From positions 6,036 through 21,289 of the forward strand of contig MGUL01000094.1 of the NCBI GenBank assembly GCA_001800005.1: DNA of 15,254 nucleotides, given 5' to 3'. The notes under the pieces were generated by a model. It did no database searches, had not been told where the DNA came from, and saw only the letters and a program-made list of their open reading frames with translations. Below, one piece after another: positions 1 through 7,371 of this stretch; the first letter of the stretch is position 1; the number at the start of each line of letters is the position of its first letter. Both the position numbers and the translations under genes were made by a program. This DNA is from Elusimicrobia bacterium RBG_16_66_12. Lineage in GTDB: Bacteria > Elusimicrobiota > Elusimicrobia > UBA1565 > UBA9628.

Positions 1-1155
1 CGCCCCTGCGCCGGTCCCGCTCCAACCCCCCGTTCCGGTTCCGACCCCCGCTCCCGTCGAAGCGTCCGTCGCCGCGCCGGTGATCGAGGTCGTCGCTCTG
101 CCGACGCTCCCGGCGGCCGAATCCATGGCTGCCCCTGCGCCCGCGCCCGTCGCCGAGCCGGTGTTCGAGGACATGGCAGGCGTCCCCGCCGCGACCCCGG
201 CCCCGACGCAAGCGCCGGCGGCCGAGCCGCCGGCTACGATGAGTTTCGCCTTGGGAGGGCAGCCCGAGGTCCCATCGGCGCCGCCGCCTTCCACCCAAGA
301 GGTCTTTGCGCGTCTCGCTAAACCCGCTTCGGCTCCTCAGACCGCGCCGCCTCCGCGCCAGGCCCGCAGCAACAAGCCTTTCCTGGTTGCCGGCGCGGCC
401 TTGGTCGCGCTCCTGGGCGCCATCGGCTACTTCATACTCCACCAGCCGAAGGACCTGAATCAAATGGTCTCGCTCGACGACAGCCGGGAGCATCTCGGAG
501 CCCAGCCCGCGGACGACTCCGCCCCGCTGCCTCCGGCCAAACCGAAGGCCGCGGAGGAGCCGGCCCCCGAGCCGGCGCCCGCCGCCGCCGAGCAGCCGGT
601 TGCCGCCGCGCCGCCCGCGGCCGGCAGGATTTTGGAGCCCAACCCGCGGCCGAGGCCGAACTCGACGCGGCGGTCGCGCTCGTCAAGGATTTCCCGCTCG
701 ACGGCGGCCGGGGAACAGTCGCGCATTGGCTCCAATACTCATATAACGCCAGCCCGGACGCCGGCAAGGAGACTTGGAGCGCCAGTTCGACCGGCGACCA
801 GGGATATCTCGTCGAGTACCGTTTCATCCCGACGGCGCGCGACGGAGCGGACGTGCACTACCTGTTCGCGGCGGACATGTCCATGGGCCTGATCTTCGGG
901 AAGAACCTGGAGGCGCAGCGCATGCTCGCCGGAAGCGCGCCGCGCGCGGCCGACGGGAAGCCGAAGGCCAAGGCTAAGACCAAGACCAAGGCCAAGGCCC
1001 TGCGCCCGGCGGCCAGGCGGGCGGCTAAACGGGCGGTCGTGTCGGAAAGCGCGAAGGAAGTCCCCTTGATTCCACTGCCCAACGAGGGGGAACTGACGCC
1101 CCCGGCCGAAGGCGACGCCGCTTTCGGCGCCGACACGGTCAATCCCGGCCTCTGA
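1..1155 (+). pseudogene. Partial, frame-disrupted Pro/Ala-rich single-span membrane protein of unknown function
   Basis: I do not recognise this gene. The frame starting at position 2 is open from the window edge, so the true start lies upstream. It encodes a long Pro/Ala-rich stretch, then one hydrophobic helix (FLVAGAALVALLGAIGYFIL, about 380-439), then another Pro/Ala/Glu-rich linker. From about 615-645 that frame turns into Arg/Ser-rich text typical of wrong-frame translation. The frame one base back (-1) continues with plausible protein, for example HWLQYSYNASP, GYLVEYRFIP and YLFAADMSMGLIFGKN, to a TGA at 1153-1155. The simplest reading is one gene with a single missing base near 615-645, either a real mutation or an assembly error. 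The likely layout is a cytoplasmic low-complexity N-terminus, one membrane span and an outside domain of about 90 residues. After that come a Lys/Ala/Thr-rich basic stretch (about 960-1030) and an acidic tail. It lies on the same strand as pilB, but pilB has its own promoter. Confidence 0.6.
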
Positions 1156-1202
1156 GCTTCGCTCGTTCACTTCTTATTAATATGCCGGCCCGCGCACCGG
1201 CC

Positions 1203-1231
1203 TTGACAAAGCTCTGCGCGGAGCCTAATCT
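1203..1231 (+). promoter_or_regulatory. Promoter of pilB (near-leaderless)
   Basis: A perfect TTGACA -35 (1203-1208) is followed by a 17-base spacer and TAATCT (1226-1231), which keeps the key T1, A2 and T6 of the -10. The ATG of pilB begins 9 bases after the -10, so transcription should start about 0-3 bases before the start codon. AGGA at 1234-1237 lies too close to the ATG to act as a normal ribosome binding site. Confidence 0.65.
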
Positions 1232-1240
1232 ATAGGACGA

Positions 1241-3019
1241 ATGGCGAACGCCCAGCACGTCATATCGCTCGGACTCTCTCGCCGCCTGGCCGATCTGCTC
1301 GTGGAGGAGAATCTCGTCACCTCCGAGCAGCTCCAGGCGGCGCTCGACGCTCAGAAGAGCGGCGGCGAGAAACTGGGCACCCTGCTCATCGACAAAGGAC
1401 TTATCGCCGAGGAGAAACTCCTCCAGTTCCTTGCCGAGAAGACCGGGATCTCCTTCGTGTCCCTGGCGGACATCGGGGACATCTCCGAGGACGCCGTTGC
1501 GGCCGTCCCCGAGGCCATCGCGCGGCAGAAGATGCTGATGCCGTTCAATAAGACCAAGGATCGCCTGACCGTCGCCATTGCCGACCCCCTCGACGTGATG
1601 GTTCTCGACGACCTGAAGATGCTCACCGGCTGCGACGTGGTCGGCTGTCTGGCTTCCGAGGCCGAGATCCTCGCCGCCCACGAGAAGTACTACAAACAGG
1701 CCACCTCCCAGGAGGTCCTCGAGGATATCGTCAAGCAATCGGACGTCGACGAGGCCACGGCCGAGGGCGTCGAGCACGTCGAGGAGAAGAACGAGCAGGA
1801 GGTCGAGACCGGCCTGGAGAAGGCGGCCGAGGACGCGCCGGTGATCAAGATGGTCAACTTGATCATGGCCGGCGCGGTGAAGGCCCGGGCCTCGGACATC
1901 CACATCGAGACCTACCAGAAGGAGCTTCGCATCCGCTACCGCATCGACGGGGTGCTCCATGAACAGCCCTCTCCGCCGAAGAAGTTCCACAATGCGATCT
2001 GCGCCCGCATCAAGATCCTGTCGAACCTGAACATCGCGGAGAAGCGCGTGCCTCAGGACGGCCGCATGAGGCTGAAGATCGAGGGCAAGGAGATCGATTT
2101 GCGCGTGTCCGTCCTGCCCTGCGCGCCCGGCGAGAAGGTCGTGATGCGCATCCTCGACTCGTCGGGGCTGAAGGTCAACATGACCCAGCTCGGCTTCGAG
2201 CCCGAGGCCATGGCCGTCTTCAAGAAGGCCATGGAGGCGCCCTACGGCGTCAACCTGGTCACCGGGCCGACCGGCTCCGGGAAATCGACCACGCTCTACT
2301 CGGCTCTTTCGAACCTCAACACCCCGGACACGAACATCATGACCGCCGAGGACCCCGTCGAGTATCAGCTCAAGGGAATCAATCAGGTCCAGATCCATAA
2401 CCAGGTCGGGCTGACCTTCGCCGCGGCCCTGCGCTCCTTCCTGCGGCAGGACCCCGACGTGATCATGGTCGGCGAGATCCGCGACCAGGAAACGGCGACG
2501 ATCGCCATCAACGCCGCCTTGACCGGCCACCTCGTCTTCTCCACGCTGCACACCAACGACACCTCCCAGACGATCACGCGCCTGGGGATGATGGGTGTGG
2601 AGCCCTTCCTGGTGAGTGCTGCGATGCTGATGGTCGAGGCCCAGCGCCTCGTGCGCGGCATCTGCCCGAAGTGCAAGGAGGCCTACGAGGTCGAGAAGGA
2701 CTGGATGCTCAAGCTCGGGGTGCCCGAGGCGCAGCTCCAGCAGACCGACAAGGGCAAGATCATCCTGCACAAGGGCAAGGGCTGCGAGAACTGCGCGAAC
2801 ACCGGCTATCGCGGCCGCCAGGGCCTCTACGAGGTGATGGAGATCACCGACGCCATCCGCCAGTTGATCCTGGACCGCGCCTCCGCCAGGGAGATCAAAA
2901 GTCAGTCGATGAAACAGGGCATGCTGACCCTGCGCATGTGCGCCATCCGCAAGGTCCTCGCGGGCGCTACGACCGTCGAGGAGATGATGCGCACGACCGC
3001 TTCCGACACGGACACCTGA
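1241..3019 (+). CDS. pilB: Type IV pilus assembly (extension) ATPase PilB
   Basis: This 592-residue protein is the hexameric ATPase that powers pilin polymerisation on the inner face of the inner membrane; it belongs to the GspE/PilB secretion ATPase family. The N-terminus has two tandem MshEN-type helices-and-turn motifs, RLADLLVEENLVTSEQL (15-31) and KLGTLLIDKGLIAEEKL (44-60). These are followed by a linker rich in Glu and then the ATPase core. The Walker A is GPTGSGKST (342-350) and the Walker B region is DPDVIMVGE (404-412). A tetracysteine zinc site, CPKC (475-478) and CENC (515-518), is diagnostic of PilB/GspE rather than PilT. The length is close to the usual 560-590. pilT follows after 25 bases and pilC after that, which argues for a pilus rather than a type II secretion motor. 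The start at 1241 is fixed by the promoter just upstream; there is no usable Shine-Dalgarno. Confidence 0.93.
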   Translation: MANAQHVISLGLSRRLADLLVEENLVTSEQLQAALDAQKSGGEKLGTLLIDKGLIAEEKLLQFLAEKTGISFVSLADIGDISEDAVAAVPEAIARQKMLMPFNKTKDRLTVAIADPLDVMVLDDLKMLTGCDVVGCLASEAEILAAHEKYYKQATSQEVLEDIVKQSDVDEATAEGVEHVEEKNEQEVETGLEKAAEDAPVIKMVNLIMAGAVKARASDIHIETYQKELRIRYRIDGVLHEQPSPPKKFHNAICARIKILSNLNIAEKRVPQDGRMRLKIEGKEIDLRVSVLPCAPGEKVVMRILDSSGLKVNMTQLGFEPEAMAVFKKAMEAPYGVNLVTGPTGSGKSTTLYSALSNLNTPDTNIMTAEDPVEYQLKGINQVQIHNQVGLTFAAALRSFLRQDPDVIMVGEIRDQETATIAINAALTGHLVFSTLHTNDTSQTITRLGMMGVEPFLVSAAMLMVEAQRLVRGICPKCKEAYEVEKDWMLKLGVPEAQLQQTDKGKIILHKGKGCENCANTGYRGRQGLYEVMEITDAIRQLILDRASAREIKSQSMKQGMLTLRMCAIRKVLAGATTVEEMMRTTASDTDT

Positions 3020-3044
3020 GCGAAGACGGCGAGAGGAGAGAAGA

Positions 3045-4127
3045 ATGGTCTCGATGGGAGAGTTGTTCCTGCTGATGCACGAGCGCGGAGCCTCGGACCT
3101 GCATCTCACGTCCGGCGCCCCGCCGATCCTGCGCGTGGACGGCCAGCTCGTGCCCACGCCCTTCGAGAAGCTGGGCTCCGACGCGACCCAGCAGCTGATC
3201 TATTCGCTGCTCAGCGACCATCAGCGCCAGCGCTTCGAGGCCAACAACGAGCTCGATATCGCCTTCAACCTGCGCGGCATCGGCCGCGTGCGCATGAACG
3301 TCTATCGCCAGACGGGCTGCGTGGGCGCTGCGGTGCGCGCCATCCCGAACTCCTTCAAGACCTTCGACGAGATCGGGATGCCCAAGTCGATCCTGGACAT
3401 CATGAAGCTCCCCAAGGGCCTGCTCCTGGTGACGGGCCCGACCGGCTCGGGCAAGTCGACGACGCTGGCCAGCATGCTTGACTTCATCAACGAGACGCGC
3501 GCCAACCACATCATGACGGTCGAAGACCCCATCGAGTTCGTGCACACGCATAAGAAATCCATCATCAACCAGCGGGAGGTCGGGCAGGACACCGAGACCT
3601 TCGGCGCCGCGCTGCGCCACGTGCTGCGCCAGGACCCCAACGTGATCCTGATCGGCGAGCTGCGCGACTTGGAGACGATCCAGGCCGCCCTCAACATCGC
3701 GGAGACCGGCCACTTGGTGCTCTCGACTCTGCACACCACGGACTGCGCGCAGACCATCAACCGGATCATCGACGTCTTCCCCCAGCACCAGCTCGACCAG
3801 GTGCGCGTCCAGCTCTCGTTCGTCCTGCAGGCCGTGCTCTCCCAGCAGCTTCTCAGCCACGCCTCCGGCGCGGGCCGGGTGCTGGCCACCGAGACGCTCA
3901 TCGTCAACGCCGCGATCCGCAACCTGATCCGCGAGCAGAAGGTCGAGCAGATCCAGGTCGCCATCCAGACCGGCGGCAAGGCCGGCATGCAGACCATGAA
4001 TCAGTCCCTGGCGGAGCTTTACTTCAAGCAGAAGATCACCTTCCAGGAAGCCATGTCCCATTCGCTGGACCCCGAAGACCTGCGCCGCCTGATGCAGCGC
4101 CACATGGCGGCCCCGCAGCCTCAGTGA
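3045..4127 (+). CDS. pilT: Type IV pilus retraction ATPase PilT
   Basis: PilT disassembles the pilus by hexameric ATP hydrolysis at the inner-membrane base, giving twitching motility and DNA or surface pulling. The 360-residue length is standard. The N-terminal PAS-like domain begins with the family hallmark ERGASDLHLT and GAPPILRVDG. The Walker A is GPTGSGKST (131-139). The Walker B region is DPNVILIGELRD, and the His box lies in HLVLSTLHTTD. The retraction motif AIRNLIR is present at residues 290-296, which separates PilT from PilB, as does the lack of the zinc tetracysteine site. The start at 3045 is chosen because AGGAG at 3034-3038 sits 6 bases upstream. An in-frame ATG at 3054 would also fit the family but has poorer spacing. 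It is translated from the pilBTC transcript; a 25-base gap separates it from pilB. Confidence 0.95.
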   Translation: MVSMGELFLLMHERGASDLHLTSGAPPILRVDGQLVPTPFEKLGSDATQQLIYSLLSDHQRQRFEANNELDIAFNLRGIGRVRMNVYRQTGCVGAAVRAIPNSFKTFDEIGMPKSILDIMKLPKGLLLVTGPTGSGKSTTLASMLDFINETRANHIMTVEDPIEFVHTHKKSIINQREVGQDTETFGAALRHVLRQDPNVILIGELRDLETIQAALNIAETGHLVLSTLHTTDCAQTINRIIDVFPQHQLDQVRVQLSFVLQAVLSQQLLSHASGAGRVLATETLIVNAAIRNLIREQKVEQIQVAIQTGGKAGMQTMNQSLAELYFKQKITFQEAMSHSLDPEDLRRLMQRHMAAPQPQ

Positions 4128-4129
4128 CC

Positions 4130-4136
4130 AGGAGAG
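4130..4136 (+). promoter_or_regulatory. Ribosome binding site of pilC
   Basis: AGGAGAG lies just before the pilC ATG at 4140, inside the 12-base pilT-pilC gap. It shows that this organism does use Shine-Dalgarno initiation inside operons, in contrast to the leaderless-looking operon heads. Confidence 0.7.
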
Positions 4137-4139
4137 AAT

Positions 4140-5372
4140 ATGCCCGCCTACGCTTATAAGGCCAAGACCGCCGCAGGGCTCTTGATGGAAGGCCTCATCG
4201 ACGCGGACATCCAGAAGAACGCGGTCGACAAGCTGCGTTCCCAGAAACTGGTCGTGCTGCAGATCGAGGAGAAGACCGCGAGCCCTCTCGACAAGATCAA
4301 GGAGCTCATCGCCTCGCGCAAGAAGGGGCATGTCACGTCCAAGGACCTCGTCCTCTTCTCCCGCCAGCTCTCCACCCTGGTCAGCGCGGGCGTGCCCATC
4401 GTCCAGAGCCTCGGCATCCTCGAGACTCAGGCCGAGAATCCGGCCTTCAAGGAGGTCCTGGGCGAGGTCAAGTCGGACATCGAGTCGGGCCTTTCCATCT
4501 CCGACGCTCTCCGGAAGCACCCCGAGGCCTTCCCCGAGCTCTACACCTCCATGGTCAAGGCGGGCGAGTTGGGCGGCATCCTCGACACCATCCTCGAGCG
4601 CCTGACCAACTACATGGAGAGCTCCGAGGCCTTGAAGGCGAAGGTCAAGTCGGCCATGATGTACCCGGCCATCGTGCTCTCCATCTGCGCGCTCGTCACC
4701 GTCTTCCTGATGGTCTTCGTCATCCCGACCTTTAAGAACATATTCGCCAGCTTCGGCGCGGAACTGCCGCTGCCGACCCAGATACTGATCGACGTCTCGG
4801 ACGCGATGAAGTCCCGCTGGTATGTGCTGGTCGCCGCTCCCTACCTCGCCTACAAGGGCTTCCTGAAGTTCTACTCGACGCCCTTCGGCCACAGGTGGGT
4901 CGACGCCAAATCGCTGACGGTTCCCATCTTCGGCATCATCCTCAAGAAGGTCGCCGTCGCCCGCTTCACGCGCACGCTGGGGACCCTGATCAAGTCCGGC
5001 GTGCCGATCATGCAGGCCCTCGACACGGTCGCCGCCACGGCCGGCAACGTGGTCATCGAGGAGGCCGTGATGCTGACCCGCGAGTCCATCCGCGAGGGCG
5101 GGCACCTCTCCGATCCGCTCAAAAAGTCCGGCATCTTCCCGAACATGGTGACCTCGATGATCTCGGTCGGCGAGGAGACGGGAGCGCTCGATATCATGCT
5201 CGCCAAGATCGCCGACTTCTACGACCAGGAGGTCGACACCGCGGTGAAGGGCCTGACCTCCCTGATCGAGCCCATCGTCATCGTCGTCATGGGCATCGTC
5301 ATCGGCACCATCGTCGTCGCGATGTTCATGCCGATGTTCGGGCTCGGCGAGCTGGCCGGCAAGCAGGGGTAG
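4140..5372 (+). CDS. pilC: Type IV pilus inner-membrane platform protein PilC
   Basis: PilC (GspF family) is the integral inner-membrane platform that couples the PilB and PilT motors to pilin subunits. The 410 residues hold the usual two T2SSF domains, at about 70-193 and 273-396. The first ends in TM1 (about 175-198), TM2 lies at about 223-240, and TM3 at about 377-400 (IEPIVIVVMGIVIGTIVVAMF). Family signatures are present: YAYKAK at the N-terminus, FSRQLSTLVSAGVPI and FTRTLGTLIKSGVPI as the repeated domain core, and SVGEETGAL. The gene follows pilT by 12 bases with its own AGGAGAG. Its last 47 bases overlap the 3' end of uvrC on the other strand. No terminator is visible after pilC, so pilBTC readthrough would be antisense to uvrC. 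No pilM/N/O/P/Q or pilin gene is in the window. Confidence 0.94.
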   Translation: MPAYAYKAKTAAGLLMEGLIDADIQKNAVDKLRSQKLVVLQIEEKTASPLDKIKELIASRKKGHVTSKDLVLFSRQLSTLVSAGVPIVQSLGILETQAENPAFKEVLGEVKSDIESGLSISDALRKHPEAFPELYTSMVKAGELGGILDTILERLTNYMESSEALKAKVKSAMMYPAIVLSICALVTVFLMVFVIPTFKNIFASFGAELPLPTQILIDVSDAMKSRWYVLVAAPYLAYKGFLKFYSTPFGHRWVDAKSLTVPIFGIILKKVAVARFTRTLGTLIKSGVPIMQALDTVAATAGNVVIEEAVMLTRESIREGGHLSDPLKKSGIFPNMVTSMISVGEETGALDIMLAKIADFYDQEVDTAVKGLTSLIEPIVIVVMGIVIGTIVVAMFMPMFGLGELAGKQG

Positions 5373-6693
5373 GGACTCCGCCCTCGAAGAGAGCCTTGTC
5401 GCGCAGCCGGCGGTGGTAGGTCACTGCGGAGCGATGCGCTTCGTCCCGCAACTGCTGCAAGAGGCGCAGAGCGGGGTCGTCTAACCGGAGCAGGATGGAC
5501 TCCGCTTTGCCGGGGACGAAGACCTCCTCGATGCGCTTGGCCAGGGAAGCCATCGGTATCTTCAGCTTCAGCTCCGCCAGGGCCGCCTGCGCGGCCCCCA
5601 GCTGGCCCGTGCCGCCGTCGATGAGCACGAGGTCCGGGAGCTTCGCCTTCTCGGCCTGCAGGCGCTTGTAGCGCCGGTAGACGACTTCGCGCATCGACTT
5701 GAAGTCGTCGATGACGGCCGTGTCGCGGATGCGGAACTTCCGGTAGTGGTCGCGGTGGGGCCGTCCGCCCAGGAAGCAGACCATCGACGCGACGGTCTGG
5801 CGGCCCTGGAAATGGGAGATGTCGAAGCACTCGACGTGGACGGGCGGGGAGGGCAGGTCCAGGGCCTTCTGGAGCGCGGTCACCATGCGGGTCGAGGCGA
5901 TCCTGCCGGAGACGTCGTCCGCCTCGACCTCTCTGACCCGCACCCGTTCTCCCATCTGCCCGAGGGCGAGGCCGTTGTCGCGCAGCTGGGCGGCGCGCTC
6001 GTAGTCCAGCGCCGCCGAGGCCTTCTTCATCTCGAGCTCGAATCCCCGTCTTAAATCCGCATATCTGCCCTTGAAGAACAGCACGGCCCGCGCGGCGATC
6101 CGCCGGTAATCGTCCTTTGAGATGCGTCCCGCGCAGGGGGCGGGGCATTCCTTGGTGTGGTAGTAGAGACAGCCGTTGATCTTCCTCTTGTCGAGGGGCT
6201 TCTGCTCGGAGAACTCCCAGCGGCAGGGCCTCAGCGGGAAGATATGCTGCTTCCAGAGATAACGGAGAAGCCCCCGGATCGGCGTGACTTTCGGGAAGGG
6301 CCCGAAGTATATCCCGCCGTCGCGGACCTTGCGGCGAGTCGTGATGAGGCGGGGATAATCCTCGCCGAGCGTGATCTTCAGATAAGGGTAGGTCTTGCCG
6401 TCCTTCCACAGGACGTTGAAGAAGGGCTGGTTCTCGTTGATGAGCCGGCGTTCCAGCAGAAGGGCCTCTCGCTCGGAACGGCAGAGGATGTAGTCGATGC
6501 GCCGGACCAGGGGGGCCAAGGCCTGGTTCTTGACGTCCTCCTTGTTCGGGCTGAAGTACTGCGCCACGCGCTTCGCGAGGTCGTTGGCCTTGCCGATGTA
6601 GAGTATCTCCCCGCCGGCGTCGCGCATGATATAGACGCCCGTCTTGCGGGGGATGTGGCGGCGGTCCAGGGGCTCGGTCGCGTCTTCGGCCAT
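5326..6693 (-). CDS. uvrC: Short UvrC-type excinuclease subunit lacking the C-terminal HhH region
   Basis: UvrC makes the dual incision in UvrABC nucleotide excision repair. The 455 residues are well below the usual ~600. The GIY-YIG nuclease domain is intact (GVY 19-21, YIG 32-34), and the UvrC-typical Cys set is present (C157, C175, C183, C187), matching the iron-sulfur ligands known in E. coli UvrC. A UVR motif that contacts UvrB lies at about 217-240. The RNase H-like nuclease core is conserved, with D291 in ECFDISHFQG, D359 in LVLIDGGTGQLG, and H420 in RDEAHRSA. The linker between the UVR motif and this core is much shorter than usual. The protein ends 25 residues after RRLRDKAL begins, so the tandem helix-hairpin-helix region is missing. 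The final ~16 residues read antisense to pilC. The ATG at 6693 is fixed by a -10 six bases upstream. It is divergent from rpsT. Confidence 0.88.
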   Translation of the reverse strand: MAEDATEPLDRRHIPRKTGVYIMRDAGGEILYIGKANDLAKRVAQYFSPNKEDVKNQALAPLVRRIDYILCRSEREALLLERRLINENQPFFNVLWKDGKTYPYLKITLGEDYPRLITTRRKVRDGGIYFGPFPKVTPIRGLLRYLWKQHIFPLRPCRWEFSEQKPLDKRKINGCLYYHTKECPAPCAGRISKDDYRRIAARAVLFFKGRYADLRRGFELEMKKASAALDYERAAQLRDNGLALGQMGERVRVREVEADDVSGRIASTRMVTALQKALDLPSPPVHVECFDISHFQGRQTVASMVCFLGGRPHRDHYRKFRIRDTAVIDDFKSMREVVYRRYKRLQAEKAKLPDLVLIDGGTGQLGAAQAALAELKLKIPMASLAKRIEEVFVPGKAESILLRLDDPALRLLQQLRDEAHRSAVTYHRRLRDKALFEGGVPTPACRPARRARTSA

Positions 6694-6699
6694 GGAGAC

Positions 6700-6705
6700 A
6701 GTATA
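6700..6705 (-). promoter_or_regulatory. -10 element of uvrC promoter (leaderless)
   Basis: On the minus strand TATACT (5 of 6 consensus bases) is followed by six bases (GTCTCC) and the uvrC ATG. This predicts a transcript starting at or next to the A of the start codon. The -35 is weak; the best candidate, GTCAAA at 6724-6729 read on the minus strand with an 18-base spacer, overlaps the -35 of the divergent rpsT promoter. Confidence 0.6.
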
Positions 6706-6724
6706 GCGCCGCGGCGGGGCGGAT

Positions 6725-6754
6725 TTGACGGGGGGACCCCTGAAAAGACATAAT
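6725..6754 (+). promoter_or_regulatory. Promoter of rpsT (leaderless)
   Basis: TTGACG (6725-6730), an 18-base spacer and CATAAT (6749-6754, 5 of 6) precede the ATG at 6762 by 7 bases. An in-frame ATG at 6753 overlaps the -10 itself and so cannot be the start on this transcript. The -35 overlaps the region used by the divergent uvrC promoter. Confidence 0.62.
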
Positions 6755-6761
6755 GTCGTCC

Positions 6762-7052
6762 ATGGCTAAGAAGAAGCAGACCCGTCACAAGTCCGGACTG
6801 AAGGCCCACCGCCAGTCCATCAAGCACGCGATCCTCAATCGCTCGATCAAGAAGGGCGTGCGTCTTGCCGTGCGCGCCGTCATCGAGGCCGCGAAGGCCA
6901 AGGACGTCAAGAAGGTCTCGGAACTTACCTCCCAGGCCGCCGCGGCCCTCGACAAGGCCGCCAAGCACGGCACCATCCACTGGAAGGCCGCAGCGCGCAA
7001 GAAGTCCCGCCTGGCCGCCGAAGCGAAGCGCCTCGCCGCCGCCGCGAAGTAA
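6762..7052 (+). CDS. rpsT: 30S ribosomal protein S20
   Basis: S20 is a small, highly basic three-helix protein that binds 16S rRNA early in small-subunit assembly. The product is 96 residues from the start chosen here and opens MAKKKQTRHKSGLKAHRQS. It has the family pattern of Lys/Arg/Ala-rich helices, including NRSIKKGVR and a C-terminal AARKKSRLA followed by an Ala/Lys tail. The length is slightly above the usual 85-90. I choose ATG 6762 rather than 6753 because the promoter -10 covers 6753 and because MAKKK... matches the family start better than MSSMAKKK. The gene is divergent from uvrC with 68 bases between the two start codons. It is followed by vapBC on the same strand, 94 bases on. 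In several other bacteria rpsT sits next to holA, as it would here without vapBC. Confidence 0.93.
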   Translation: MAKKKQTRHKSGLKAHRQSIKHAILNRSIKKGVRLAVRAVIEAAKAKDVKKVSELTSQAAAALDKAAKHGTIHWKAAARKKSRLAAEAKRLAAAAK

Positions 7053-7086
7053 GACCCCTCGGGGCGGACAAGTCGAAATCATAGTC

Positions 7087-7096
7087 CTACATGTAG
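7087..7096. repeat. 10-bp perfect palindrome upstream of vapB
   Basis: CTACATGTAG is its own reverse complement and sits 16 bases upstream of the vapB -35, in the most AT-rich stretch of the window. It could be an operator for the VapB/VapC complex. It is followed by TTTT, but the stem is too weak for a convincing rpsT terminator. Confidence 0.35.
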
Positions 7097-7111
7097 TTTT
7101 AGAATAACTGC

Positions 7112-7140
7112 TTGACAGTGCCAGATGGGGCTGTTACACT
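7112..7140 (+). promoter_or_regulatory. Promoter of vapBC (leaderless), overlapping an inverted repeat
   Basis: A perfect TTGACA (7112-7117), a 17-base spacer and TACACT (7135-7140, 4 of 6 with T1, A2, A4 and T6) lie 6 bases before the vapB ATG. The inverted pair CAGTG (7116-7120) and CACTG (7137-7141) overlaps both hexamers. It is a candidate operator for the autoregulation that is common in VapBC systems. Confidence 0.65.
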
Positions 7141-7146
7141 GGGAGC

Positions 7147-7371
7147 ATGGTCACCACGCTCAGCGACAGAGGACAGACGGCGATCCCGGCGCGAATCCGC
7201 AAGCGCTTCAAGCTCGGCGCTCATCAGAAGCTGGAGTGGGCGGAGGACGGGAAGGTGATTTATATCCTCCCAGTGGCCAAGGACCCCATTGCCGCGTTTC
7301 GCGGGTCGGCCGTCAAGGGCGCGGTCCGAGCCCTTCTGACCAGCCGGCGGAAAGATGACGCCCGCCGCTGA
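7147..7371 (+). CDS. vapB: AbrB/MazE-fold antitoxin (VapB type)
   Basis: This 74-residue protein is the likely antitoxin of a type II toxin-antitoxin pair. The N-terminal ~45 residues match the swapped-hairpin AbrB/SpoVT/MazE DNA-binding fold: VTTLSDRGQTAIPARIRKRF, then LGAHQKLEWAEDGKVIYILPV. The motif with S.RGQ..IP..IR is the family core. The C-terminal ~30 residues (KDPIAAFRGSAVKGAVRALLTSRR and after) would wrap onto the toxin. The gene overlaps vapC by 17 bases, as usual for translationally coupled TA pairs. Members of this family normally repress their own promoter together with the toxin; the inverted repeat in the promoter fits. No Shine-Dalgarno is placed for the ATG; the promoter puts the transcript start at or very near it. 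Confidence 0.85.
   Translation: MVTTLSDRGQTAIPARIRKRFKLGAHQKLEWAEDGKVIYILPVAKDPIAAFRGSAVKGAVRALLTSRRKDDARR

Noticed and set aside
620..640. Programmed -1 frameshift in the first gene
   Set aside because: No slippery heptamer lies in the zero frame near ATTTTGG, and no obvious downstream pseudoknot is seen.
1184..1201. GCCGG/CCGGC inverted repeat before the pilB promoter, as a terminator
   Set aside because: The stem has only 5 bp, the loop 8 bases, and there is no T-tract after it.
1139..3157. Long minus-strand ORF (about 670 residues) opposite pilB
   Set aside because: It is the antisense of a high-GC coding region with no known motif. PilB on the other strand has all family motifs, and stop codons are rare in this frame because of base composition.
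2967..5105. Long minus-strand ORF (about 710 residues) opposite pilT and pilC
   Set aside because: Same reason: shadow frame of well-supported genes, with His/Asp/Gly/Leu-biased text and no recognisable domain.
6753..6761. ATG at 6753 as the rpsT start
   Set aside because: It overlaps the -10 element and would lie upstream of the predicted transcript start; ATG 6762 fits the family better.
5219..6763. Longer minus-strand frame overlapping uvrC
   Set aside because: It is in a different frame from the one with GIY-YIG, DISHFQG and DGGTGQLG, and its text is Pro/Arg-rich noise.
7055..7064. CCCC-TC-GGGG after rpsT as a terminator
   Set aside because: At most a 3-bp stem with a 4-base loop and no T-tract; too weak to call.
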